Shown piece by piece: positions 11,025 to 19,891 of a stretch of DNA of 31,023 bases. Positions within the stretch are counted from its first letter, which is position 1, and each line of letters starts with the position of its first letter. The position numbers and the translations under genes were made by a program. The notes below the pieces were generated by a model. It was not told where the DNA came from. It did no database searches and saw nothing but the letters and a program-made list of their open reading frames with translations. Origin of the DNA: a virus; IMG/VR virus record IMGVR_UViG_3300042301_001794, positions 1-31,023 of that record; one strand, written 5' to 3'.

Positions 11025-12091
11025 TGAAAACAGAATATCAACCCACATTTCGCACGGAAAAGATTGTTGGAATGTTTGATGTTCCTATGGCCACAGAAAT
11101 GGTCAAAGAATGGTCTGTTAATTTGCCGATTGAAGATAAGCCTTGGTCGGTTGGCTTGATTGTGGGCGCATCTGGCGCTGGCAAAACTACCATTGCTAAA
11201 CGCGCATTTGAAAATGAACTATTTTTTGAAGGCCATGAATGGGGCAAAGATGCTTTTGTAAATTCATTTGCATCGGATTTAGACATCAAATCTATAACTG
11301 ATGCTTTGAGCCATGTTGGCTTTGCCAGCCCACCATCATGGCTGCTTCCATATCATTGCTTAAGCAATGGCCAAAAATTTCGCGCTGATTTGGCAAGGGC
11401 CATTTTGGAAACTGAGGGCGTTTTGGTTTTTGATGAATTTACATCATTGGTGGATAGGACAGTCGCGCAAATAGGCAGCTTTGCTGTTCAGAAATTTGTT
11501 CGCAAAATGAAACGCCAATTTGTGGCTGTGACTTGCCATTATGATGTTGCTGAATGGTTGGAGCCGGATTGGATATTCGATGTGTCAACGATGGAATTTT
11601 CACGGAGGTTACTTAGGCGACCACCAGTTGAAGTCGAGATACAACGGGTGCATCATTCCGTCTGGCGGATATTCAAAGGGCATCATTATTTAAGTGCTGA
11701 TTTGAATACAGCATCAAAAATATATGTTGCAACTATTCAAGGACAACCAGCGGCAATGACTGCAATTTTGCCGTTTCCGCACCCAAAAGTCAAAAATGTA
11801 TGGAAAGAACATCGAACGGTGGTGTTGCCAGACTTCCAAGGGTTTGGATTGGGTAACAGATTATCTGAACACGTTGGTGATTTGCTGCATTCTATGGGCA
11901 AGCGATACACTAGTGTTACGTCTCATCCATCTATGATACATTACAGGGCTAAATCTAAAAAATGGATTATGACACGAAGCCCAAGCAGGGTTGTGCCTCC
12001 GGGAAATGATGGAAGAATGAATAATAAAAGCAATAGGTCATCTAATAGGATTACTGCATCATTCGAATATATGGGCAACAAAAATGACTGA
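11003..12091 (+). CDS. ABC-type ATPase fused to a GNAT acyltransferase domain
   Basis: The 362-residue protein has an ABC ATPase domain with Walker A GASGAGKT (55-62), signature LSNGQ (120-124), Walker B VLVFDE (140-145) and the H-loop His179 in VTCHYD. It has no membrane helices, so it is not a transporter. From about 210 a GNAT domain follows: FKGHHYLSADL, KIYVATIQGQPAAMTAI, then VVLPDFQGFGLGNRL (273-287) with the acyl-CoA-binding QxxGxG loop, and SVTSHPSMIHY. Phage DNA-modifying proteins such as Mu Mom are also GNAT-fold enzymes. The fusion next to a ParB-like protein may modify phage DNA or load a complex on it before packaging; this is inference. The start follows AAGGATTGAA, and the stop overlaps the terminase small subunit start. 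Confidence 0.88.
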   Translation: MPSFNHVVKTEYQPTFRTEKIVGMFDVPMATEMVKEWSVNLPIEDKPWSVGLIVGASGAGKTTIAKRAFENELFFEGHEWGKDAFVNSFASDLDIKSITDALSHVGFASPPSWLLPYHCLSNGQKFRADLARAILETEGVLVFDEFTSLVDRTVAQIGSFAVQKFVRKMKRQFVAVTCHYDVAEWLEPDWIFDVSTMEFSRRLLRRPPVEVEIQRVHHSVWRIFKGHHYLSADLNTASKIYVATIQGQPAAMTAILPFPHPKVKNVWKEHRTVVLPDFQGFGLGNRLSEHVGDLLHSMGKRYTSVTSHPSMIHYRAKSKKWIMTRSPSRVVPPGNDGRMNNKSNRSSNRITASFEYMGNKND

Positions 12092-12476
12092 AATCAAACT
12101 GACCGCAAAGCAAGAAGCATTCTGCCAAGGCATAGCTGATGGCTTAGGCCAAGCAGACGCTTATCGCATGGCTTATGACGCTGATGGCATGAAGGATAAC
12201 ACCATTTATTCCAAAGCGTCTGTGCTTATGAGCGACGGAAAGGTTGCGGCAAGGGTTGCGGAATTGAAAGCACAGGTTGCTGAAAAGCAATTATGGACAC
12301 GCGAAATGTCCGTGAAGGGCTTAATGAGCGCATACAGGATTGCACTGGAAGCCAAGGCATCGTCAGGAATGACGGCGGCGGTCAAAGAACTAAACATCAT
12401 GCATGGCTATAACGAACCGACCAAGCTGGCAGTCAATATGAACTTCAAGCCCATCACGGACGAAGACTGGCTTTGA
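12084..12476 (+). CDS. terS: Terminase small subunit
   Basis: This 130-residue protein begins with KLTAKQEAFCQGIADGLGQADAYRMAYDAD, the N-terminal HTH pattern of Terminase_2-type small subunits, followed by SKASVLMSDGKVAARVAELKAQ and a helical C-terminal region. It recognises the packaging site and recruits the large subunit. It overlaps the ABC-GNAT gene by 8 nt and its stop overlaps the large-subunit start, as is normal for terminase pairs. Confidence 0.93.
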   Translation: MTEIKLTAKQEAFCQGIADGLGQADAYRMAYDADGMKDNTIYSKASVLMSDGKVAARVAELKAQVAEKQLWTREMSVKGLMSAYRIALEAKASSGMTAAVKELNIMHGYNEPTKLAVNMNFKPITDEDWL

Positions 12477-13720
12477 CCTTCACGCCAAGCCAAAGCGATT
12501 TCATATATAGCACAGAACCATTCCCTGCCTTTGTTGGTGGCTTTGGCTCTGGCAAGACGGCTGCGGGTATCGCACGGCTAATGCGCTTAAAGCGTTACTG
12601 CCCTTATCAGGATGTGGCGTATTACCTTCCGACCTATCCGCTGATTGAGGATATTGCCTTTCAACGCTTCCCTGCCCTGTTTGAGCGCAACGGCATCCCC
12701 TATAAGCTGAACCAGCAAAAGGCTGTGCTTGAAACGGAACTGGGCCGCATCGTCTTCCGCAACATGGAACAGCCTGACCGCATCGTCGGTTACGAAGTCG
12801 CTCACAGCATCGTGGACGAACTCGACACGCTGCCCATCGAAAAGGCACGGGCTGTCTGGAACAAGATTATCGCCCGTAATCGCCAAAAGGCATTTACCAT
12901 CGGCGGCAAGCCTGTCCGCAATACTGTTGGCGTTGCCACCACGCCTGAAGGCTTCCGCTTCGTTTATGACAGGTGGGTGAAGAACAAGGCTGAAGGCTAT
13001 GCGCTGTATAAGGCCAAAACATCCGACAACGCTGCCAACCTTCCGCCTGATTACATCCAGAACTTGCAGAACAGTTACAGCGCCAGCTTGCTTGCTGCAT
13101 ATCTGGATGGTGAGTTTGTAAACCTGACGGCTGGCAGCATATATCCAGAGTTTGACCGCAAGCTTAACATCACGTTTGCGACCATTGAACAGCGCGAACC
13201 GCTCCACATCGGTGTTGACTTTAACGTCAACAATATGAGCGCAGTCGTGTGCGTGATACGGAACAACGACCCGCTGGCACTGGATGAATTGTCGGGTGTG
13301 CGCGATACGCCGACGCTGATACGCATATTGCAGGAACGCTTTGCTGGCCACCAGATAACGGTTTACCCAGACGCATCGGGCGGGGCCACCAAGAGCGTCA
13401 ACGCCAGCCTATCCGATTTGACGCTGCTTCGGTCGGCTGGCTTTACGGTGTTGGCAAACAGCAAGAACCCTGCGGTCAAGGACAGGATTATTGCGGTCAA
13501 TCAGATGATTTACAGCCAAGGCAAGCGTCGGCTGTTGGTCAACCCTGACAAATGCCCCAATGTGATTGAAGGTCTGGAGCGCCAAGCATACGCCAAAAAT
13601 GGTGAGCCAGATAAATCAAGCGGCTTTGACCATCTGAATGATGCTATCGGCTATTTTATTGCATATAAATATGCTATCGGTAGAGGAACGGTATCCTTTG
13701 CTCAAATTTCTGGGGTGTAA
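12473..13720 (+). CDS. terL: Terminase large subunit
   Basis: The protein (about 415 residues) has the packaging ATPase motifs: Walker A GGFGSGKT (22-29) and Walker B HSIVDELD (about 109-116). The RNase H-like nuclease follows, with GVDFNVNNMSAVV (about 245), VYPDASG (about 297) and FDHLNDAIGYF (about 383), whose acidic residues bind metal. It would pump DNA into the prohead and cut it. The start is a TTG sharing bases with the small-subunit stop (TTGA); there is no early ATG, and translation is probably coupled. Length fits compact terminases of siphophages. Confidence 0.95.
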   Translation: MTFTPSQSDFIYSTEPFPAFVGGFGSGKTAAGIARLMRLKRYCPYQDVAYYLPTYPLIEDIAFQRFPALFERNGIPYKLNQQKAVLETELGRIVFRNMEQPDRIVGYEVAHSIVDELDTLPIEKARAVWNKIIARNRQKAFTIGGKPVRNTVGVATTPEGFRFVYDRWVKNKAEGYALYKAKTSDNAANLPPDYIQNLQNSYSASLLAAYLDGEFVNLTAGSIYPEFDRKLNITFATIEQREPLHIGVDFNVNNMSAVVCVIRNNDPLALDELSGVRDTPTLIRILQERFAGHQITVYPDASGGATKSVNASLSDLTLLRSAGFTVLANSKNPAVKDRIIAVNQMIYSQGKRRLLVNPDKCPNVIEGLERQAYAKNGEPDKSSGFDHLNDAIGYFIAYKYAIGRGTVSFAQISGV

Positions 13721-15220
13721 ATGTCTGTCTCCAACACCAACACCGAATATGACGCCAACCGCTTTAAGTGGAAGCGTTGCCGCGATGTCATCGCTGGGCG
13801 TGACGCTCTAATCCAGAACTATGTCAGCAATACGCGATACACTGGAAGCCTTTACAACCCATCGTTCGACACGAACAACTATCTGCCACGGCTGACAGGC
13901 CAGACGGATGTTGAATATATCACTTATCAAGAACGGGCTGGCTTCTTCAACGCAAGCGCACGGACGCTCGACGCCTTTACAGGCATGATATTTGCCAAAG
14001 ACCCAATCTATAAGCTGCCCACCGCGATTGAGCCTTATGCTGAAGACATCACGCTTGCTGGCGACAATCTGCGCGAATTTAGCGAACAGGTCGTGGAGCA
14101 ACAGATTGCCGTTGGTCGCGTCGGCATCATGGTCGATTACCCTGCCAACGCGCCGACCAACATCACGATTGCCGCTGCCGAAGCGTTAAACATCCGCCCG
14201 TTCTTGCGGTATTACACAGCGGAAAGCATTATCAACTGGCGCGTCAGCTACATCAACGGCGCACAGGTGCTGACCCTTGTGGTGCTTAAAGAAACTGTCG
14301 ATGTGCAGGAAAACGAATTTACCACCAATCAGGTAACGCAGTATCGCGTCCTTGACCTGACGGAGCAAGGCTATCGCGTTCGCGTGATGACCGACGACAA
14401 CGAACTGATTAGCGAAATGTATCCGATACAAAACGGTGGCCCATTGCGCTACATCCCGTTCGTCATCCTTGGCGCAAACAGCGCGACTGCCACAGTGCAG
14501 AAACCACCATTGCTCGACTTGGTGGATACGAACCTTGGTCACTATCGCAACAGCGCCGATTATGAGCATGGCTTGCACTTCACTGGATTGCCAACCCCAT
14601 ATGTTGCGGGTGTGCAGCTTCCCGAAGGCGCAACGCTTTCGGTCGGCTCAATGAGCGCGTGGATATTCCCTGACCCTGCTGCCAACGCTGGTTACCTTGA
14701 ATTTAAGGGCGATGGCCTGAAGACACTGCGCGAAGCCCTGAAGGACAAAGAGCAACGCATGGCAGTGCTTGGCGCACGGATGCTTGCCGACGATAAGCGC
14801 ACCGCTGAAGCGTTTGGCACGGTAGAATTGAAGACGGCTGGCGAACGGTCAGTGCTTGCATCAATCAGCCGTTCTGCATCGGACGCTATCACACGCGCAT
14901 TGAACTGGATGGCTGAATGGGTCGGCGCACCACAGGACGTTGAATTTAGCTTGAACACCGATTTCGGCGCTGCACGGATGGCTCCGCAGATGGTCACCGC
15001 ATTGCTTGGCGCATACCAAGGCGATGCAATGCCGCTTTCGGTGTTGTTCGAGAACTTCCAGCGCGGTGAACTTATTTCGCCTGATATGGAGTTTGAGGAA
15101 TACGAAGCGCAGTTGGCGGACGCTGGCCCAAGCTTTGATGAACAAGTGCCTGACGTTTCTGATGAAGTCGCGCCTGACAACAGCTTGCTTGACAACATCC
15201 GCAGCCGTTTGGGGCTTTAA
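13721..15220 (+). CDS. Portal protein, DUF4055-like
   Basis: A 499-residue protein with features of DUF4055 portals: NYLPRLTGQTDVEYITYQERAGFFN and ARTLDAFTGMIFAKDP, then EDITLAGDNLREFSEQVVEQQ and GRVGIMVDYP, and later LDLVDTNLGHYRNSADYEHG. An acidic C-terminal tail follows (FEEYEAQLADAGPSF). It forms the ring at the head vertex through which DNA enters. It follows the terminase directly, the standard order, but is separated from the MuF-like head protein by three fibre-related genes. Confidence 0.92.
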   Translation: MSVSNTNTEYDANRFKWKRCRDVIAGRDALIQNYVSNTRYTGSLYNPSFDTNNYLPRLTGQTDVEYITYQERAGFFNASARTLDAFTGMIFAKDPIYKLPTAIEPYAEDITLAGDNLREFSEQVVEQQIAVGRVGIMVDYPANAPTNITIAAAEALNIRPFLRYYTAESIINWRVSYINGAQVLTLVVLKETVDVQENEFTTNQVTQYRVLDLTEQGYRVRVMTDDNELISEMYPIQNGGPLRYIPFVILGANSATATVQKPPLLDLVDTNLGHYRNSADYEHGLHFTGLPTPYVAGVQLPEGATLSVGSMSAWIFPDPAANAGYLEFKGDGLKTLREALKDKEQRMAVLGARMLADDKRTAEAFGTVELKTAGERSVLASISRSASDAITRALNWMAEWVGAPQDVEFSLNTDFGAARMAPQMVTALLGAYQGDAMPLSVLFENFQRGELISPDMEFEEYEAQLADAGPSFDEQVPDVSDEVAPDNSLLDNIRSRLGL

Positions 15221-15222
15221 GA

Positions 15223-15918
15223 ATGGCTATCAGCGAGGAAATTATTGCCTCGCTAGTGGAGGCTGTTGCTGCGTTAAATCAGCGCACCAACGACGCATTA
15301 TCACGCACGATGATGGCGGGGCCACAAGGTGAGGCTGGGCCACAAGGTGAACGGGGCGAAGATGCACCTCCTATTACTGACGAACAAATCAAGTCTGCTG
15401 CTGTCGCTTGGCTGCAAGAAAACATCACCCAGCCAGCCGACGGACAGGACGGACGCGACGGACAGGACGGACAGCAAGGACGCCCACCCACAGATGAGGA
15501 AATACAGCTTGCCGTTGATGTCTGGTTTGAAGTCAACCGTGCTTCACTTATTGGCCCTGCTGGAAGCGATGGCCGCGATGGTGCTGATGGTCGTGATGGC
15601 CGCAATGGTAACGATGGTCGTAATGGCGCTGCTGGTGCTGCTGGTTCCGATGGTGTTGGTATCGCACTGGTGGAACAGCGTGACGACACGTCTTTCTGGA
15701 TAACACTGACCGATGGGCAAGAGTTTCAGATTGAACTGCCCAAGCCCAAGGTCAGCGGCTTTTACGGCGGTGGTGGTGGAGGCGGTGGCGCAACATCCTT
15801 GGCTGATTTAACAGATGTTTCGATAACAGATGTTTCCGATTTCGATGTTTTGCAGTATGATGCCGCAACATCATTATGGAAAAATGGCGCTGGCATTTTT
15901 GACGGCGGGACGTATTAA
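15223..15918 (+). CDS. Collagen-like repeat protein
   Basis: The 231-residue protein has a short helical N-terminus (AISEEIIASLVEAVAALNQ) and two blocks of Gly-X-Y triplets: GPQGEAGPQGERGED (about 33-47) and GPAGSDGRDGADGRDGRNG (about 110-145), with DGQDGRDGQDGQQGR between. A beta-strand region follows, then GGGGGGGG and a C-terminal domain with LADLTDVSITDVSDFDVLQYD. Such triplets form a triple helix, so the protein is probably a trimeric fibre or adhesin. Its site between portal and head genes suggests a head- or neck-attached fibre. The C-terminal motif resembles the fibre domain encoded next. Confidence 0.88.
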   Translation: MAISEEIIASLVEAVAALNQRTNDALSRTMMAGPQGEAGPQGERGEDAPPITDEQIKSAAVAWLQENITQPADGQDGRDGQDGQQGRPPTDEEIQLAVDVWFEVNRASLIGPAGSDGRDGADGRDGRNGNDGRNGAAGAAGSDGVGIALVEQRDDTSFWITLTDGQEFQIELPKPKVSGFYGGGGGGGGATSLADLTDVSITDVSDFDVLQYDAATSLWKNGAGIFDGGTY

Positions 15919-15955
15919 AAATTAGCCCAGCTATATAGCAACAAGGGGAAGCCAC

Positions 15956-18421
15956 ATGGCGTTGATGAAGTTTAAGCGGAGCGCAGTTCCGTCCAAAATA
16001 CCAAGCATTGCCGACCTTGCGTTGGGCGAACTCGCCATCAACACCTATGATGGCAAACTGTTCCTGAAAAAAGACGATGGGACGCAAAGCATTGTCGAGA
16101 TTGGCGGCGGCGGTGGCGGCGGCGCTGGAACTGTCACAAGCGTATCAGGGACGGGCAGTGTCAGCGGACTGACGCTATCAGGCACAGTAACCACATCTGG
16201 TTCACTCACCCTTGGCGGAACGTTGGCGCTTACATCTGGCGACATCACAGGCGGCTTGGGCTTCACGCCAGCAACTGCGGCGCAAGGCGCTAAGGCCGAC
16301 AGTGCTGTTCAAACCATTACATCGACTGACGGCTCTGTAACCATCACCGGAACAACGGAGATAGATTTATCTGTCGCTGTCGCTGGTGCAACATCTAACG
16401 TGCTTTTGCCTGTTCGTAACACCACGGGTGCAACGCTCACGAAAGGCACGGCGGTATATATCAGCGGGGCCACTGGTCAGATTTCCACTGTCAGCAAGGC
16501 AATCGCAACCAGTGACGCAACGTCAGCACAAACATTGGGATTGGTCACGGCCAACATTGCCAACAACGCCAATGGCAACGTGACGCTTATTGGAACCATC
16601 ACCAATATCAATACATCTGCTTACACGGATGGGCAGCAGCTTTACCTAAGCCCGACAACGGCTGGAACACTGACAGCGACCAAGCCATATGCGCCACAGC
16701 ATTTGGTTTACATGGCTGTGGTGGAACACGCTCACCCAACGCAGGGCAAGCTTTTTGTCAAAGTGCAAAACGGCTATGAAATGGACGAACTGCACAATGT
16801 TGCGGCCCAATCCCCTGCCAATAACGATGGCCTGTTTTACAACACATCGACAAGCCTGTGGGAAAAGAAGTCGATTGTAACGGCGCTTGGATACACGCCT
16901 TACAATGCCACCAACCCCGATGGATATACAACAAATGTCGGCACAGTCACATCGGTAAGCGGAACTGGCACTGTCAGTGGCTTGACGTTGACGGGCAGTG
17001 TTTCATCGTCTGGTTCTTTGACCCTTGGCGGCACACTGACCCTGACTTCTGAAAACGTCACTGCGGGACTTGGTTACACGCCTTACAATGCGACAAACCC
17101 AAATGGTTATACATCCAACACAGGCACTGTCACTTCCATCACGGCTGGCACAGGGCTTTCAGGTGGCACAATAACATCAAGCGGGACTATCGCGCTGGCT
17201 GACACTTCGGTGAGCGCAGGAAGCTATACCAACGCAAATATCACGGTGGACGCACAAGGTCGCCTTACTGCTGCATCAAGCGGAAGCGGTGGAAGCACGG
17301 CGGTATCTTATCCGCAAAACGCGCAAAACGGCAACTATACGCTTGTCCTTGATGACGCTGGTAAGCACATCTATTCAGCCAACACTGGCGCACAGACCAT
17401 CACAATCCCGACAAACGCATCGGTTGCGTTCCCGATTGGAACGCTGGTGACGATTGTGAACATGGGAACCACTAAAATCCTTCTGTCGATGTCCGGCGTT
17501 TCAGTTATACCCGTTGACAGCACCACAGCCTTATCATCTGCCAAAATACAATCTGGCGCATCGGTTCAACTGCTGAAGACAGGCACAAATACGTGGAAGG
17601 CCGTTTTCGGCACGGTGTCCATTAACGCAGTGACCGCGACCTACCTTGTTATTGCTGGCGGCGCTAGTGGCGGTTCTTTCACTGGTGGCGGTGGTGGCGC
17701 TGGTGGCTATCAAGAAAGCACTGCGTCTTTACAAGCTGGCTCAACATATACAGTTACAGTTGGTGCTGGCGGCGCTGCTAGAACTACATTCTCCGCTGGT
17801 AATGACGGTTCTAATTCAGTTCTTTCAGGGACAGGTGTGAGCGTCACCTCAACTGGTGGTGGCGGCGGTGGAGGCCTAGGCGACGCAAATAAAGCAGGGC
17901 GCACAGGCGGTTCTGGCGGCGGTGCGGCTCCCCTTAACGGCACTGCTGGCGCAGGCACGTCGGGGCAAGGCAATAGTGGCGGTCTCACTGTAACTGATGG
18001 GTATGTCGGTGGCGGCGGCGGTGGCGCTGGTAGCGCGGGTAGTAATGCCACAGGAACCTTCCCCTATAACGGTGGGAATGGCGGAAACGGGCTTGCAAGC
18101 TCCATTACAGGCACGTCTGTCACTCGCGCTGGCGGTGGTGGCGGTGGCACTGGTTCTGGTAGTGGTGGCACGGGCGGCACAGGCGGTGGTGGTAAAGGTG
18201 CGAAGGGCACGCCTGCTGGCGCGGGAACAGCGAATACCGGTAGCGGCGGTGGCGGCGCGGACAATGATACTGGCTTATCGGGCGCTGGTGGTTCTGGCGT
18301 TGTTATCCTTTCGATACCAACAGCCGATTATAGCGGCATAACAACAGGTTCGCCAACGGTTACCACCAGCGGCTCCAACACCATCCTTACGTTTACTTCA
18401 TCGGGAAGCTACACAGCATGA
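15956..18421 (+). CDS. Large glycine-rich fibre / receptor-binding protein
   Basis: This 821-residue protein begins with a short basic segment and IADLALGELAINTYDGKLFL, a particle-attachment motif of many phage fibres. Repeats follow (TVTSVSGTGSVSGLTLSG, SGSLTLGGTL; second copy near residue 325). A middle domain has LLPVRNTTGATLTKGTAVYISG, and GYTPYNATNP occurs twice as a linker. From about 560 to 780 the chain is extremely Gly-rich, with GGGGGAGGY, YTVTVGAGG and many GGGG runs, like the polyglycine-helix tip of some phage adhesins; such tips bind host receptors. AAGGGGAAGCC precedes the ATG. Its position beside head genes rather than tail genes is unusual. Confidence 0.87.
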   Translation: MALMKFKRSAVPSKIPSIADLALGELAINTYDGKLFLKKDDGTQSIVEIGGGGGGGAGTVTSVSGTGSVSGLTLSGTVTTSGSLTLGGTLALTSGDITGGLGFTPATAAQGAKADSAVQTITSTDGSVTITGTTEIDLSVAVAGATSNVLLPVRNTTGATLTKGTAVYISGATGQISTVSKAIATSDATSAQTLGLVTANIANNANGNVTLIGTITNINTSAYTDGQQLYLSPTTAGTLTATKPYAPQHLVYMAVVEHAHPTQGKLFVKVQNGYEMDELHNVAAQSPANNDGLFYNTSTSLWEKKSIVTALGYTPYNATNPDGYTTNVGTVTSVSGTGTVSGLTLTGSVSSSGSLTLGGTLTLTSENVTAGLGYTPYNATNPNGYTSNTGTVTSITAGTGLSGGTITSSGTIALADTSVSAGSYTNANITVDAQGRLTAASSGSGGSTAVSYPQNAQNGNYTLVLDDAGKHIYSANTGAQTITIPTNASVAFPIGTLVTIVNMGTTKILLSMSGVSVIPVDSTTALSSAKIQSGASVQLLKTGTNTWKAVFGTVSINAVTATYLVIAGGASGGSFTGGGGGAGGYQESTASLQAGSTYTVTVGAGGAARTTFSAGNDGSNSVLSGTGVSVTSTGGGGGGGLGDANKAGRTGGSGGGAAPLNGTAGAGTSGQGNSGGLTVTDGYVGGGGGGAGSAGSNATGTFPYNGGNGGNGLASSITGTSVTRAGGGGGGTGSGSGGTGGTGGGGKGAKGTPAGAGTANTGSGGGGADNDTGLSGAGGSGVVILSIPTADYSGITTGSPTVTTSGSNTILTFTSSGSYTA

Positions 18422-18774
18422 GCCATTTTGCAAAAGTCATTGACGGCATTGTCACCGAAGTTTTGGTCATTGACCAAGACGTTATCGACACAGGACTATT
18501 TGGCGACCCATCGCTTTGGGTGCAGACATCATACAACACCTATGGCGGCGAACACCCAGAAGGCCGTCCGCTTCGTATGAATTATGCTGGTGTCGGTTAT
18601 ACATACGATGCAGAGCGCGATGCCTTTATCGCGCCACAGCCGTTTGCTTCATGGACGCTGGATGATGCAAGGTGCGTATGGGAAGCGCCAATGCCATCAC
18701 CAAATGACGGAAAGATTTATTTTTGGGATGAAACTGCGTTGGCATGGGTTGAGGCAGAAACCCAAGCGGCATGA
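18418..18774 (+). CDS. Fibre-associated conserved protein
   Basis: A 118-residue protein starting MSHFAKVIDGIVTEVLVIDQDVIDTG, then WVQTSYNTYGG, MNYAGVGYTYDAERDAFIAPQPFASW, and IYFWDETALAWVE. The pattern of an N-terminal strand, 'Y.YD..RDAFI.PQP..SW' and a terminal 'W' repeat is familiar from small phage proteins encoded right after fibre genes, so it is likely a fibre cap, chaperone or base-like protein. It overlaps both neighbours by ATGA. Exact role unknown. Confidence 0.82.
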   Translation: MSHFAKVIDGIVTEVLVIDQDVIDTGLFGDPSLWVQTSYNTYGGEHPEGRPLRMNYAGVGYTYDAERDAFIAPQPFASWTLDDARCVWEAPMPSPNDGKIYFWDETALAWVEAETQAA

Positions 18775-19793
18775 ACGTATCAGACAAACTCCTTGACCTG
18801 ACCATCATACGGCAACTGCTATTAGAGCGGGTTATTGCTGGGCAAAGTGCCGCCCTCAATAGGCAGCTTGATGACATTGCCGCTGCGCTGCAAAAGCAAC
18901 TGAAGGGCAAGGAGCTTACCGAATACCAAGGCAAACGGCTGGATAAAGCCATTGCTGAATTGAAGGACATCGTAACAGTCAAAGAACCTGATTTAAGCGA
19001 CCTGACGGCAGCGGAAGCGGGTTTCTTTAGGGATAGCATGGTCAACGTCGGCATCGACGCTGTGCTGCCCCCTGTGACCGTATTGGAAAGCGTTGCACAA
19101 AGCAGCCTGATACAAGGCGCAACGATGGGCAACTGGTTCGCCCGTTTGAATGAAAGCGCACGTTTCGATATTGAGCGCACTGTTAAAAACGGCGTATTGC
19201 TTGGGCAAACCAACGCACAGATTGCCAAGGAACTTATCGGCGTTGGTGACAAGGGTGGTCAACCGATTGCCAAGGCGCGGCGTGATGCAATGACGATTAC
19301 ACGCACAGCCGTTCAGACTGTAGCGAAAGACGCAAGGCTGGCATCACTGGAAGCCAACGCCAACATCATCAAGGCCGTGCAATGGGTTTCGACCTTGGAC
19401 AGCCGCACCAGCGAAATTTGCATGGCACGTTCGGGGAAGACATGGAGTTACCCCGATTTTAAGCCCATCGGTCACAAAATCCCGTGGAATGGTGGCCCAC
19501 CCGCGCATTGGAACTGCCGAAGCAGCTTCATACCTATTACGAAGTCATTTGAAGAACTGACGGGCGGCAAGATTAAAGACAAGGTGGAGCCAGCGACCCG
19601 TGCCAGCATGGATGGATACGTTGCTGCCGACCTGACGTTTGACCAATTCCTGAAAAACAAACCACCCGAATTTGCAGACAAGATGCTTGGCAAAGGCCGT
19701 GCAGAACTTTGGCGCAGTGGAAAAATTACGTTAAACCAATTGCTCGACCAACGGGGCAACCCGCTGACTTTGGCGCAATTGAAGCGGCTATAG
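18771..19793 (+). CDS. MuF / SPP1 gp7-type head morphogenesis protein
   Basis: The 340-residue protein has a helical N-terminus and the phage_Mu_F domain: ITRTAVQTVAKDARLASLEAN, then VQWVSTLDSRTSEICMARSGKTW, then GHKIPWNGGPPAHWNCRSSFIPI (about 230-250) with its Cys and His residues. This minor capsid protein usually binds the portal and may enter the host with DNA. The C-terminal 80 residues (FDQFLKNKPPEFADKMLGKGRAELWRSGKIT) are also typical. It normally follows the portal gene directly; here three fibre-related genes intervene. Confidence 0.92.
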   Translation: MNVSDKLLDLTIIRQLLLERVIAGQSAALNRQLDDIAAALQKQLKGKELTEYQGKRLDKAIAELKDIVTVKEPDLSDLTAAEAGFFRDSMVNVGIDAVLPPVTVLESVAQSSLIQGATMGNWFARLNESARFDIERTVKNGVLLGQTNAQIAKELIGVGDKGGQPIAKARRDAMTITRTAVQTVAKDARLASLEANANIIKAVQWVSTLDSRTSEICMARSGKTWSYPDFKPIGHKIPWNGGPPAHWNCRSSFIPITKSFEELTGGKIKDKVEPATRASMDGYVAADLTFDQFLKNKPPEFADKMLGKGRAELWRSGKITLNQLLDQRGNPLTLAQLKRL

Positions 19794-19854
19794 TAATATG
19801 CTGTTTACCGTGATATTAGAAAAGTTACGCCAAGGCTGTGCTGCGGCATAAACC

Positions 19855-19867
19855 GCCCCCGTGGGGC
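19855..19867 (+). promoter_or_regulatory. Short hairpin ahead of the scaffold-like gene
   Basis: GCCCC-CGT-GGGGC lies about 25 nt ahead of the ATG at 19892, upstream of the AGAGGAC ribosome site, in the 98-bp gap after the MuF-like gene. No good promoter is seen in that gap. It may affect messenger stability or translation. Confidence 0.4.
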
Positions 19868-19891
19868 AACAATAGTCCAGAGGACAAATCT

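Noticed and set aside
12587-13351. Long open frame on the minus strand inside the terminase large subunit gene
   Set aside because: It lies fully opposite a clear terminase gene, shows no motif or ribosome site, and is explained by the codon pattern of the real gene.
15440-15640. Short tandem DNA repeats (GACGGACAG type) considered as a CRISPR array or iterons
   Set aside because: They encode Gly-X-Y collagen triplets in frame and have no spacers.
17710-18264. Minus-strand proline-rich frames opposite the fibre gene
   Set aside because: Poly-Pro is simply the reverse complement of poly-Gly codons.
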